The notes beneath the pieces are model-generated. The model saw nothing but the letters and a program-made list of their open reading frames with translations, did not search any database and had not been told where the DNA came from. This document shows, in pieces, positions 7,127-14,316 of a DNA stretch of 20,412 nucleotides. Source of the DNA: JBOGEN01 sp050743265. GTDB taxonomy: Bacteria > Actinomycetota > Actinomycetes > JBOGEN01. Within the stretch, counting starts at the first letter, position 1; each line of letters opens with the position of its first letter. The stretch lies in NCBI GenBank assembly GCA_050743265.1, contig JBOGEN010000148.1, forward strand, positions 1 through 20,412, read 5' to 3'. A program made the translations under genes and the position numbers.

Positions 7127-7148
7127 CCCCGGGACGGCCTACCCGGGG
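7127..7148 (-). terminator. Hairpin at the end of the deformylase gene
   Basis: A perfect 7-bp stem (CCCCGGG / CCCGGGG) encloses an 8-base loop that contains the TAG stop of the deformylase gene. The 152-base gap before the DUF4234 gene makes termination here plausible. Confidence 0.4.
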
Positions 7149-7681
7149 CGGTTGCGCAGGTCGGCAAGGGCGGAGCGGCGTGCCTCTCCGGTGAGCCTGT
7201 CGAGGTAGAGCCTGCCGTCGAGGTGGTCGACCTCGTGCTGCAGGCAACGGGCGAGCAGGCCGCCGCCCTCGACCCGTACGGGCCGGCCGTCCAGGTCGAC
7301 GCCAGTCACGGCGGCCCAGGTGGCGCGCGGCGTCGCATAGTGCACGCCGGGGACCGACAGGCAGCCTTCGATCTCCTCCTCCGTCGTCCCGTCCCGCTCG
7401 AGCTGCGGGTTCACCACGTGGGCGACGTGCCGCTCACCGCGGTCGTCCACGCAGTCAAGGACGAACAGCCGCAGCGGGACGCCGACCTGGTTGGCCGCCA
7501 GCCCGACCCCCTCCGCATCGGCCATGGTGACGAACATGTCCGCGACGAGCAGCCGCAGCGCGTCGTCGAAGACCTCCACGGGGTCGCAGGCCGTCCGCAG
7601 GACGGGGTCACCGACCTCGCGGATGCGCCGCAGGTGGCCGCGGCCCTGATCGGGCCCGGAGCCTGCGCGGCCATCCGACAT
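7139..7681 (-). CDS. def: Peptide deformylase
   Basis: Peptide deformylase removes the formyl group from the N-terminal methionine of new proteins. All three family motifs are intact in this 180-aa protein: GVGLAANQVG (58-67), EGCLSVPG (105-112) and QHEVDHLDG (148-156). They supply the metal ligands Cys107, His149 and His153 and the catalytic Glu150. Length is normal for a type I enzyme. The start is ATG at 7681-7679, where AGGAGG precedes it by five bases; a longer open frame upstream lacks such a site. It follows the spermidine-synthase-like gene by 31 bases, so the two are probably one operon. The short extra N-terminus (SDGRAGSGPDQGRGH) is polar and likely disordered. Confidence 0.95.
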   Translation of the reverse strand: MSDGRAGSGPDQGRGHLRRIREVGDPVLRTACDPVEVFDDALRLLVADMFVTMADAEGVGLAANQVGVPLRLFVLDCVDDRGERHVAHVVNPQLERDGTTEEEIEGCLSVPGVHYATPRATWAAVTGVDLDGRPVRVEGGGLLARCLQHEVDHLDGRLYLDRLTGEARRSALADLRNRPG

Positions 7682-7712
7682 GCGTCCTCCTGTCCGTCTG
7701 GGCCGGCCCGAC

Positions 7713-8576
7713 CTAGCCACTCAGGGCGTCGCCGACCGTCCCTGCCGGCGGGCTCGGTGGCGCCACCGCCACCGCGTCGGTGGCCGGTACGGCGTCGCCC
7801 ACGAACCCGTCCAACGCCTCCCCGTGCAGGACGCGTGCCGGGAACGGGGCCGGCGCCACCGCCCGGACCAGCGGCTCCACGGGCAGGGGGTGACGCGAGC
7901 AGGCGAGCACGAGGTTGCCGTACCGGCGTCCGCGGAGCACGGCCGGCTCGGCAAGGAGCACCACGCTCCCCAGGGCCGCACGCCAGGTGGCCGCCTGCGC
8001 CCGGGCGAACGCCAGCGCACCGGAGTCGGCGAGATTGGCCACACAGACGCCACCGGTGCGCAGCACCCGGGCCACGTCGGCGGCGAACTCGGCGGTCGTC
8101 ACGTGCACCGGCACGGCGCCCCCGGCGAAGACGTCGAGGACGACGACGTCCGCGGAGTCGTCGGGCTGGGCGGCCACAGCGTCCCGCGCGTCCTGGCACT
8201 GGGGGACGACGCCGGGGACGCGGCCGAGCCCTAGTGTGCCGAGCGCGAGGTCGAGCAGGGGGCCGTCGGCGTCCACCACGACGTGGCGTGAGCCGGGACG
8301 CGTCGACGCGAGGTAGCGCACCAGCGTGCCCGCACCGACCCCAAGGTGCACCGCGTCGACAGGAGCGCCCGGCGGTGCCACCAGGTCGAGCACCCTGCCG
8401 ACGTGGTGCAGGTAGCCGAAGTCCAGGTACGTGGGGTCGTCCAGGTCGACGTACGACTGGAACACGCCGTCGACGGCGAGCATCCACCCCCGGGGACGGT
8501 CCAGGTCGGCGATGAGCTCGGCGGTGCCGAAGCGCACGGGATGGCGTCCCGGCAGCGGCTCCGCAGGGTCCGGCAT
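7713..8576 (-). CDS. Spermidine-synthase-like methyltransferase-fold protein
   Basis: This protein of about 287 aa has a Rossmann-type methyltransferase fold close to polyamine synthases. VFQSYVDLDDPTYLDFGYLH (39-58) matches the Q-S-x-V-D-L-D segment ahead of the fold. HLGVGAGTLVRYLA (77-90) is the nucleotide-binding glycine loop, VVVDADG (99-105) carries the acidic residue at the end of strand 2, and VVLDVFAGG (145-153) corresponds to motif IV. Many actinobacteria have such proteins with no proven polyamine activity, so the substrate is open. The chosen start is the ATG at 8576-8574; another ATG three codons upstream is possible. It lies 31 bases before the deformylase gene. A GC hairpin at 8592-8615 sits in its leader. 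Confidence 0.8.
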   Translation of the reverse strand: MPDPAEPLPGRHPVRFGTAELIADLDRPRGWMLAVDGVFQSYVDLDDPTYLDFGYLHHVGRVLDLVAPPGAPVDAVHLGVGAGTLVRYLASTRPGSRHVVVDADGPLLDLALGTLGLGRVPGVVPQCQDARDAVAAQPDDSADVVVLDVFAGGAVPVHVTTAEFAADVARVLRTGGVCVANLADSGALAFARAQAATWRAALGSVVLLAEPAVLRGRRYGNLVLACSRHPLPVEPLVRAVAPAPFPARVLHGEALDGFVGDAVPATDAVAVAPPSPPAGTVGDALSG

Positions 8577-8591
8577 GCGCCCCATCCTGCC

Positions 8592-8615
8592 GGGAGGCGG
8601 GCCCGGGCGCCTCCC
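8592..8615 (-). promoter_or_regulatory. Hairpin in the leader of the spermidine-synthase-like gene
   Basis: A perfect 8-bp stem (GGGAGGCG / CGCCTCCC) with an 8-base GC loop lies 15 bases upstream of the chosen start on the minus strand. It may affect ribosome access; the role is unproven. Confidence 0.35.
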
Positions 8616-8922
8616 CCTTCTGCACGGGTTCGTCCGGTTCGCCGCGATGGCGCGGACGAGGGGCATTGCGGACGATCTTCCCGGGGGAGCACACTCATGA
8701 CGTCCGGATCCCTTCTCTGAAGGGGGGTGGCTGATCCCGATGTCGCACACGAGGGATCCCACGGAGATGATCCACGGTCCGTGAGGCTGGCCCTCACTGC
8801 AACGAGGCACACTCCCGCCGGCAGCCATTGACGCGCGATCTGCCTGCACACGGCACACGCTCGCGACCCAAAGCCGCTTGCACCGGCGGTCAGATGCCTC
8901 AGCACGGTTCTTCAGGTTCGAC

Positions 8923-8951
8923 GGAGGGGCGCTCCCAGGGGGCGCCCCTCC
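8923..8951 (+). terminator. Strong 10-bp GC hairpin followed by T-rich sequence
   Basis: A perfect 10-bp stem (GGAGGGGCGC at 8923-8932 and its complement at 8942-8951) with a 9-base loop is followed within 30 bases by GTTCGTGTTTTCTC. This looks like an intrinsic terminator on the plus strand, yet no plus-strand gene lies upstream. Confidence 0.5.
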
Positions 8952-9079
8952 TCCGTGTCCTCTCGAGTTCGTGTTTTCTCGGACGATGTGCGGCCCCAGC
9001 GCGCTCTACCTGCGCGGTAGGCACCCGTTCAGTAGGCACCCCGTTACCGGGCGGCGTCGCACCCGGCCCCCACGTCTCC

Positions 9080-9085
9080 TAGGCT
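9080..9085 (+). promoter_or_regulatory. Probable -10 box of the acyl-CoA synthetase gene
   Basis: TAGGCT is a common actinobacterial -10 hexamer. It lies 31 bases before the ATG at 9117, and GGGAG at 9106-9110 serves as ribosome binding site. The -35 region is not clear. Confidence 0.45.
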
Positions 9086-9116
9086 GCGCGTCACACACGG
9101 CGCTCGGGAGTCCTTG

Positions 9117-10961
9117 ATGACAGCCACCACCACCGGGAGCACAGCCGCGTCGTACGCGACGCCCGCTCCGTCCGTCGCCCGCATGTTCCTCGACCGCGTC
9201 GCGGCCACGCCGGACCGTGAGGCCTTCCGGTACCCCACCGCGACCGGCTGGGAGTCCCTGACCTGGCGCCGGACCGGCGAGCGGGTCGAGGCGATCGCGG
9301 CAGGGCTCGTCGCGGAGGGCGTGCAGCCGGAGGACCGCGTCGCGATCATCTCCGCCACCCGGCTCGAGTGGGTCCTCGCCGACCTCGGGATCATGTGCGC
9401 GGGCGCCGCGACGACCACGGTGTACCCGACGACGGTGGCCGAGGACGTCACGTACATCCTCACCGACTCGGGCACCCGGGTCGTGCTCGCCGAGGACGCC
9501 ACCCAGGTGGCGAAGCTCCGCGCGCAGAAGGCCCAGCTGCCGCGTGTCGAGCGCGTCGTCCAGCTCGAGGGCACGCCGGACGCGCACGACGACGACTGGG
9601 TGGTGTCGCTGGACGCGCTGACCCGGCGGGGGCGCGACCACCTGTCCGACCACCCGGACGCGGTCACCAAGGCGGTCGACGGCGTACGCCCCGACCACCT
9701 CGCCACGCTCATGTACACGTCCGGTACGACGGGCAAGCCCAAGGGCGTCCGCCTCACGCAGTCCTGCTGGACGTACGAGGGGGCGGCGATCGAGGGCATC
9801 GGCCTGCTGCGTGCGGACGACGTGCAGTACCTGTGGCTGCCCCTGTCGCACTCGTTCGGCAAGGTGCTCATGGCCGGCCAGCTCCAGGTCGGCTTCGCCA
9901 CCGCGGTGGACGGGCGCGTCGACAAGATCGTGGAGAACCTCGCCGTCGTCCGACCCACGTTCATGGCGGGCGCCCCGCGCATCTTCGAGAAGGTGCACGC
10001 GCGGGTCACCCAGACCGCTCACGGCGAGGGTGGCCTCAAGGCGAAGATCTTCGACTGGGCGATATCGGTCGGCACGCAGGTGAGCGAAGCCCGGCTCGCC
10101 GGCAAGGCACCGTCACCGCTGGTGCTGGCCCAGCACCTCGTCGCGGACCGGCTCGTCTTCGCCAAGATCCGGGCCAGGCTCGGCGGCAACATCCGCTACC
10201 TGGTCTCCGGCAGCGCGGCGCTGTCCGCGGAGGTGGGCGGGTGGTTCCACGCGGTCGGGCTGACCATCCTCGAGGGGTACGGGCTCACCGAGACGAGCGC
10301 GGCCACGTGCGTGAACCGTCCCGGCAACTTCATGTTCGGCACCGTCGGCGAGCCGCTCCCCGGCACCGAGGTGCGCATCGCCGACGACGGCGAGGTGCTC
10401 GTCCGGGGCCCGGGGGTCATGCGCGGCTACCACGGGCTGGACGCCCAGTCGGCCGAGGTGCTGCTGGACGACGGCTGGTTCGCCACGGGCGACATCGGCG
10501 AGATCGACGAGCGGGGACGCGTCCGCATCACCGACCGGAAGAAGGACCTCGTCAAGACGTCCGGCGGCAAGTACATCGCGCCGGGCGCGATCGAGGCCAG
10601 GTTCAAGGCCATGTGCCCCATCGCCGGGCAGATCCTCGTGCACGCCGACCGCCGCAACTACGCCACTGCGCTCGTCACGCTCGACCCGGACGCGCTCGCG
10701 ACCTGGGCCGAGCACCAGGGTGCCGGGGGCACGGACTACGCCGCGCTCGTGCACGACGAGGGGGTGCACGCGTACGTCGAGGCCAGTGTCGAAAAGCTCA
10801 ACGGCGTGCTCAACCGCTGGGAGACCATCAAGGACTTCCGCATCCTCGACCGCGACCTCACCGTCGAGGACGGCGAGCTCACACCGTCCTTGAAGATCCG
10901 GCGGCGGGTGGTGGAGGAGAAGTTCTCGGGCGTGCTCGACTCGATGTACGAGAAGGGCTGA
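9117..10961 (+). CDS. Long-chain acyl-CoA synthetase (AMP-forming)
   Basis: This 614-aa enzyme of the ANL superfamily activates fatty acids to acyl-CoA through an acyl-adenylate, the entry step to fatty acid breakdown or lipid building. The P-loop-like motif is MYTSGTTGKPKG (199-210). The adenylate-binding motif is YGLTETSA from residue 388. GWFATGD starts at residue 453 and is followed by DRKKDLVKTSGGKYIAP. The C-terminal LTPSLKIRRR supplies the conserved lysine. Length and motif order fit the FadD15-like group. ATG at 9117 follows GGGAG by six bases; a TTG directly before it could also serve. No signal peptide or membrane helix is evident. It is convergent with the serine hydrolase gene, 21 bases away. 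Confidence 0.94.
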   Translation: MTATTTGSTAASYATPAPSVARMFLDRVAATPDREAFRYPTATGWESLTWRRTGERVEAIAAGLVAEGVQPEDRVAIISATRLEWVLADLGIMCAGAATTTVYPTTVAEDVTYILTDSGTRVVLAEDATQVAKLRAQKAQLPRVERVVQLEGTPDAHDDDWVVSLDALTRRGRDHLSDHPDAVTKAVDGVRPDHLATLMYTSGTTGKPKGVRLTQSCWTYEGAAIEGIGLLRADDVQYLWLPLSHSFGKVLMAGQLQVGFATAVDGRVDKIVENLAVVRPTFMAGAPRIFEKVHARVTQTAHGEGGLKAKIFDWAISVGTQVSEARLAGKAPSPLVLAQHLVADRLVFAKIRARLGGNIRYLVSGSAALSAEVGGWFHAVGLTILEGYGLTETSAATCVNRPGNFMFGTVGEPLPGTEVRIADDGEVLVRGPGVMRGYHGLDAQSAEVLLDDGWFATGDIGEIDERGRVRITDRKKDLVKTSGGKYIAPGAIEARFKAMCPIAGQILVHADRRNYATALVTLDPDALATWAEHQGAGGTDYAALVHDEGVHAYVEASVEKLNGVLNRWETIKDFRILDRDLTVEDGELTPSLKIRRRVVEEKFSGVLDSMYEKG

Positions 10962-10965
10962 GCCG

Positions 10966-10982
10966 CTCCGGCCGCGCCGGAG
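10966..10982. terminator. Hairpin between convergent genes
   Basis: A perfect 7-bp stem (CTCCGGC / GCCGGAG) with a 3-base loop fills most of the 21-base gap between the acyl-CoA synthetase and serine hydrolase stops. It probably serves both directions. Confidence 0.55.
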
Positions 10983-11798
10983 TCAGGCCGCGGCCTCGGC
11001 CAGCACGGCGTCCGCGAGCGGCGGCCAGAGCTCGGTCGCCCAGGTGTCGAACGTGCGGTCGGTCAGGCAGACACAGGCGAGGCCGCCGGACGGGTCGACC
11101 CAGAGGAACGTCCCGGACTGGCCGAAGTGGCCGAACGTCGCGGGAGAGTTCGCCGCGCCCGTCCAGTGCGGCGACTTGTGGTCACGGAGCTCGAACCCGA
11201 GCCCCCAGTCATTGGACTCCTGGCGTCCGAAGCCGGGCAGGATGCCGGACAGTCCGGGGAACTGCACCGAGGTCGCCTCGGCCAGCGTGGACGGGTCCAC
11301 CAGGCGGGGGGCCATGAGCTCGGCCACGAACAGGGCGAGGTCGTCCACGCTGGCGTGGCCGTCGACCGCGGGTGACCCGTCGAGGCGGGCACCGGACATG
11401 CCCAGCGGGGCGAGTACGGCCTCGCGCAGGTAGCCGGCGAAGCCGATGCCGCTGGCCTTCTCCAGGGTCTCGCCGAGCACCTCGTACCCGGCGTTCGAGT
11501 AGATGCGGCGAGTGCCGGGGGCGGCGACCGACTCCCGTCTGCCCGGCGCGAGTCCGGAGGCGTGCGCGAGCAGGTGCCGCACCGTAGACCCCTCCGGGCC
11601 GGCCGGGTCGTCGAGAGTGAGCGCCTCCTCCTCCACCGCGACGAGCAGGGCGTACGCGGCCAGCGGCTTCGTCACCGACGCGAGCGGAAGCACCTGGTCT
11701 GTGAGGCCGCGGGAGCCGAGCACGAGGCCGCCCCGCCGCACCACGGCGACCGCCGCGGTGTCGACGGGCCAGTCGTCGACGAGGCGCAGAGCGTCCAC
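10983..11798 (-). CDS. Serine hydrolase of the beta-lactamase (class C/PBP) fold
   Basis: This 271-aa protein has the active-site set of serine beta-lactamase-like hydrolases. SVTK (41-44) supplies the nucleophile Ser41 and Lys44, YSN (100-102) follows, and GHFGQSG (223-229) stands where KTG or HxG is expected. It has no signal peptide and is shorter than secreted class C enzymes, so an esterase or peptidase acting inside the cell is likelier than an antibiotic-resistance enzyme. The start is GTG at 11798-11796 with a weak AAGG-like site upstream; no better start was seen. It lies 60 bases after the M1 peptidase gene on the same strand and may share its transcript. Confidence 0.85.
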   Translation of the reverse strand: MDALRLVDDWPVDTAAVAVVRRGGLVLGSRGLTDQVLPLASVTKPLAAYALLVAVEEEALTLDDPAGPEGSTVRHLLAHASGLAPGRRESVAAPGTRRIYSNAGYEVLGETLEKASGIGFAGYLREAVLAPLGMSGARLDGSPAVDGHASVDDLALFVAELMAPRLVDPSTLAEATSVQFPGLSGILPGFGRQESNDWGLGFELRDHKSPHWTGAANSPATFGHFGQSGTFLWVDPSGGLACVCLTDRTFDTWATELWPPLADAVLAEAAA

Positions 11799-11858
11799 GG
11801 GGGCGACCTTACGACCGGGCCCCCGGGTGGGTCGGACGAGGTGGGGACAGCCCGCCTC

Positions 11859-13247
11859 TCACCAGGAGACCGGCTTGCCCGCCTCGTACAGCCAGGTCGT
11901 GAAGAACGCGTCGAGCTGCTGGCCGCTCTCGCGCTCCGCGAGGGCGACGAAGTCGGGCGTCGTGACGGTCGAGTCACGGTTCTCGGCGTACCACGCGCGC
12001 AGGGTCGCGAAGAACGCGTCGTCACCGATCTTCTCCCGCAGCGCCTGCAGCGTCATCGCGCCCTTGTCGTACACCGGAGTGGAGAACAGGTGCTCGGCGC
12101 CGGGGTCGCCGGCGGGCCGGCTCCAGATGCTGCTGGTCAGTGGCCGGGCGTAGTTCGTGTCGAACTGCTCGGCCGTGGTGGCGCCGCCGGTGTGCTCCTC
12201 CCAGAGCCACTCGGCGTACGTCGCGAAGCCCTCGTTGAGCCAGATGTCCTGCCAGCGGCCGGGGCTCACGCTGTTGCCGAGCCACTGGTGGGAGAGCTCG
12301 TGCGCCACGGTGCCTTCGCCCGGCGCCCCGGAGTACACGGGGCGCGTCTGTGTCTCGAGCGCGTACCCGGCGTCCTCGTCGTCGTCGACGATCGCGCCGT
12401 ACGAGCCGAACGGGTACGGGCCGACCACGTCCTCGAAGAACGCGATCATCTCCGGCACCCGGGCGAGGCCGTGGTCAGCGGTCGCGGGCAGGTCGCGGTC
12501 GACCGCGTCGATGATGGGCAGGCCGTCGTCCGTCTCGTACGTGTGCAGGTCGTAGTCGCCGACCGAGGCTGTGGACAGGTACGAGGCCATGAGCTCGTCG
12601 GCGTGCCAGCGCCATGTCGTCCAGCCGTTGCGCGTGCGCTGGCCCACGAGGTCGCCGTTGGCGACCGCGGTCTTGCCCTCGGGGACGGTGACGCGGAAGT
12701 CGTACCGCGCCTTGTCAGTCGGGTGGTCGTTCACCGGGTACCAGGTCGACGCGCCCTCGGGCTCGTTCGCGACGAACGACCCGTCCGGCATCGACACCCA
12801 CCCGTACAGCACGCCCTCGATGTCGGTCGGGCGCCCGCTCTGGCCGTCGTAGCGGACCACGACGCGGAAGCGGTCCCCGTCCTTGAGCTTGGGGCGTGGC
12901 GAGACGGTCAGCTCCTGACCGTCCCGCGTGTAGCCCGCCTGCTTGCCGTCGACGGTGAGCGAACGGATCGTCCACCCCCGCAGCTCGAGGTTGAACGAGG
13001 ACAGGTCGTCCGTCGCGCGGGCGGAGATCGCCGTGGTGCTCGCGAAGTCCCGGGTCGCCGGGTCGAACCGAACGGTGAGCCCGTAGTGCCGGACGTCGTA
13101 GCCACCGTTACCGGCTAGCGGAAAGTAGCCGTCGCCCACGCCCGGTGACCCTGGCACGTACGTCGCCGCCAGCGCCGGTTGCGCCACGAGCAGGACCGAG
13201 GCGGAGAGCGCGGCGACTGCGCCGGCGCGTCCGCGAGTTCGCGTCAT
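11859..13247 (-). CDS. Secreted M1-family zinc metallopeptidase
   Basis: This 462-aa protein starts with a signal peptide (a basic MTRTRGR, a hydrophobic core to about residue 24, and an ALA cleavage site near 27), so it is exported. The M1 site is HELSHQWLGN (316-325) with the third ligand Glu339 in LNEGFATYAEW. The catalytic tyrosine is probably Tyr393 in VYDKGAM. The exopeptidase motif, usually GxMEN, reads GYALETQ (294-300), a form I associate with secreted actinobacterial M1 proteins. It keeps the glutamate but changes the asparagine, which may alter N-terminal recognition. It is about half the length of PepN and lacks its large C-terminal helical domain. ATG at 13247 has no ribosome binding site, so the start or a leaderless message is uncertain. 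A GATACT box lies about 10 bases upstream. Confidence 0.9.
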   Translation of the reverse strand: MTRTRGRAGAVAALSASVLLVAQPALAATYVPGSPGVGDGYFPLAGNGGYDVRHYGLTVRFDPATRDFASTTAISARATDDLSSFNLELRGWTIRSLTVDGKQAGYTRDGQELTVSPRPKLKDGDRFRVVVRYDGQSGRPTDIEGVLYGWVSMPDGSFVANEPEGASTWYPVNDHPTDKARYDFRVTVPEGKTAVANGDLVGQRTRNGWTTWRWHADELMASYLSTASVGDYDLHTYETDDGLPIIDAVDRDLPATADHGLARVPEMIAFFEDVVGPYPFGSYGAIVDDDEDAGYALETQTRPVYSGAPGEGTVAHELSHQWLGNSVSPGRWQDIWLNEGFATYAEWLWEEHTGGATTAEQFDTNYARPLTSSIWSRPAGDPGAEHLFSTPVYDKGAMTLQALREKIGDDAFFATLRAWYAENRDSTVTTPDFVALAERESGQQLDAFFTTWLYEAGKPVSW

Positions 13248-13337
13248 GGCCGAGACAGTATCGACGCGCGTGAAGATGTGAAGAGGGTTCAGCGAACGGG
13301 GCTACCGGCAGCCGGGCACGGGTGGGGACACGACCGT

Positions 13338-13368
13338 CGGCCCGCCCCCGGCTGGCGGGGACGGGCCG
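13338..13368 (-). terminator. GC hairpin after the 48-aa gene
   Basis: Arms CGGCCCG and CGGGCCG, with an inner CCCC/GGGG pairing, form a long hairpin 19 bases after the stop of the 48-aa gene on the minus strand. This would end the upstream operon before the M1 peptidase gene. No T-tract is visible. Confidence 0.5.
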
Positions 13369-13386
13369 GCAGGCTCGAGCGGGCGG

Positions 13387-13533
13387 TCAGCCGACCTTGC
13401 TGCGCGCCTTGTGGACGGCGGTCTGCAGCTTGCCTTTGTTCATCGTGCGCACGTCGTCGCCGTAGCGCTGCCAGGCCCAGCGCGCCGCGGGCACGGCCGC
13501 GGCGAGCACGGCCACCTTCCTCACGCGTCCCAT
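13387..13533 (-). CDS. 48-aa basic protein of unknown function
   Basis: This short frame runs from ATG at 13533-13531 to TGA at 13389-13387. GGAGG lies five bases before the ATG, better placed than for many larger genes here. The product begins MGRVRKVAVLAAAVPAARW and ends in MNKGKLQTAVHKARSKVG. It has a short hydrophobic stretch near the N-terminus (residues 7-16) and a strongly basic C-terminal half. It could be a small membrane-associated or nucleic-acid-binding protein; I do not recognise a family. It follows acVLRF1 by 39 bases on the same strand, is followed by a hairpin, and so seems to be the last gene of that operon. Confidence 0.62.
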   Translation of the reverse strand: MGRVRKVAVLAAAVPAARWAWQRYGDDVRTMNKGKLQTAVHKARSKVG

Positions 13534-13572
13534 GTGTGCCTCCGGTTGTCTGGGGGCGGTTGGTCCGACCTC

Positions 13573-14250
13573 CTACCCGGACGAGGAGGCCTGAATCGTC
13601 GAGGGCTCGGTGGGGTCGGTGATCGCCACCGTGACCGCGCGGAACAGGCGCGGCGTGCCGTCCAGGATCTTGCGGCGCGGGTCGGGCACGTCGAGCAGGC
13701 GCCCGCTCACCCGGGGGCCCAGGACAGCGAGCCGGGGATCCGCCAGGACGGCGGCGACGGCCCGGCGGTCCCCACCGGTGACGACGGCGTCGAGCGCGGA
13801 CGCCTGCGGGACGAGGATGCGTACCGCGACGTCCGTGGTGGCGGCGTACGCCTGCGTCGCCTGGTGCGCGCGGCGGCGGGCGAACCGCTGCTGCGACCAG
13901 CCGCCGGCGGCGCTGCGCCCCTGGACGTGACGCGAGCCCACCTTGGACGCGACGAGCCGTGTGCCCTCGAAGACCCCCACCGCGTGGCCGCCGAGGCGCA
14001 CCAGCAGGACGCCGACACGGCGCTCGGCGCAGGCGTGCCGGACGAGGCCGCCGAACGGCGTGTCCGGGTCCACGTCCAACGGGGGGAACGGCACGGCGCA
14101 GACCGCCCGTGCCCCGTCCTCGGCCGTGAGCGTGACCTGCTCGGACGCCGCGTCCCAGGACACCTGGCCGTGCCGGGCGGCGAACCCGTCCAGCCACCCG
14201 CTCAGCCGCTCGGGGGACACCTCGACCCGGCGCGTGCCTCGTCCGCCCAC
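13573..14250 (-). CDS. acVLRF1-type peptidyl-tRNA hydrolase (Vms1/eRF1-like)
   Basis: This 225-aa protein matches the actinobacterial Vms1-like release-factor family, whose relatives free peptides from tRNA on stalled or split ribosomes. The key segment is GRSAAGGWSQQRFARRR (111-127), a glycine-rich loop followed by glutamines and arginines equivalent to the catalytic loop of Vms1. Gln120 or Gln121 is the likely catalytic residue. Before it comes LLVRLGGHAVGVFEGTRLVA (82-101), typical of the eRF1 domain 2-like fold. No separate ribosome-binding domain is obvious. The start is GTG at 14250-14248; its AGGTGG-like ribosome binding site lies inside a perfect 19-bp inverted repeat. It is preceded on the same strand by the alpha/beta hydrolase gene (66 bases) and followed by the 48-aa gene. 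Confidence 0.85.
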   Translation of the reverse strand: MGGRGTRRVEVSPERLSGWLDGFAARHGQVSWDAASEQVTLTAEDGARAVCAVPFPPLDVDPDTPFGGLVRHACAERRVGVLLVRLGGHAVGVFEGTRLVASKVGSRHVQGRSAAGGWSQQRFARRRAHQATQAYAATTDVAVRILVPQASALDAVVTGGDRRAVAAVLADPRLAVLGPRVSGRLLDVPDPRRKILDGTPRLFRAVTVAITDPTEPSTIQASSSG

Positions 14251-14294
14251 GTCACCACCTCACCACGACGGGGGAGTGGTGAGGTGGTGACGTG
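14248..14294 (-). promoter_or_regulatory. Perfect 19-bp inverted repeat covering the acVLRF1 start
   Basis: CACGTCACCACCTCACCAC at 14248-14266 is an exact complement of 14276-14294, with a 9-base loop. On the minus-strand transcript the 3' arm contains the AGGTGG ribosome binding site and ends with the GTG start codon. The 5' arm begins 22 bases after the stop of the upstream hydrolase gene. It could be a translation-blocking hairpin, a terminator for the upstream gene, or a protein-binding operator. Confidence 0.85.
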
Positions 14295-14316
14295 CGCGGA
14301 GAGGCTCGGCAGAGGC

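Larger units (their letters stand above)
8577..9116. other. 540-base non-coding region between divergent genes
   Basis: No convincing gene or tRNA is visible; the short open frames here have no ribosome binding site or recognisable motif. It separates the divergent starts of the spermidine-synthase-like gene and the acyl-CoA synthetase. It contains two perfect GC hairpins (8592-8615 and 8923-8951), a small palindrome CACGGTCCGTG at 8773-8783, and a likely promoter for the synthetase near 9080. G+C looks slightly lower than in the flanking genes. Confidence 0.6.

Noticed and set aside
8910..8922. GGTTCGAC resembling a tRNA T-loop
   Set aside because: No cloverleaf, anticodon arm or acceptor stem can be drawn around it.
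8828..9082. Open frame of about 84 codons in the intergenic region
   Set aside because: No ribosome binding site, atypical composition and it crosses the terminator-like hairpin and the synthetase promoter.
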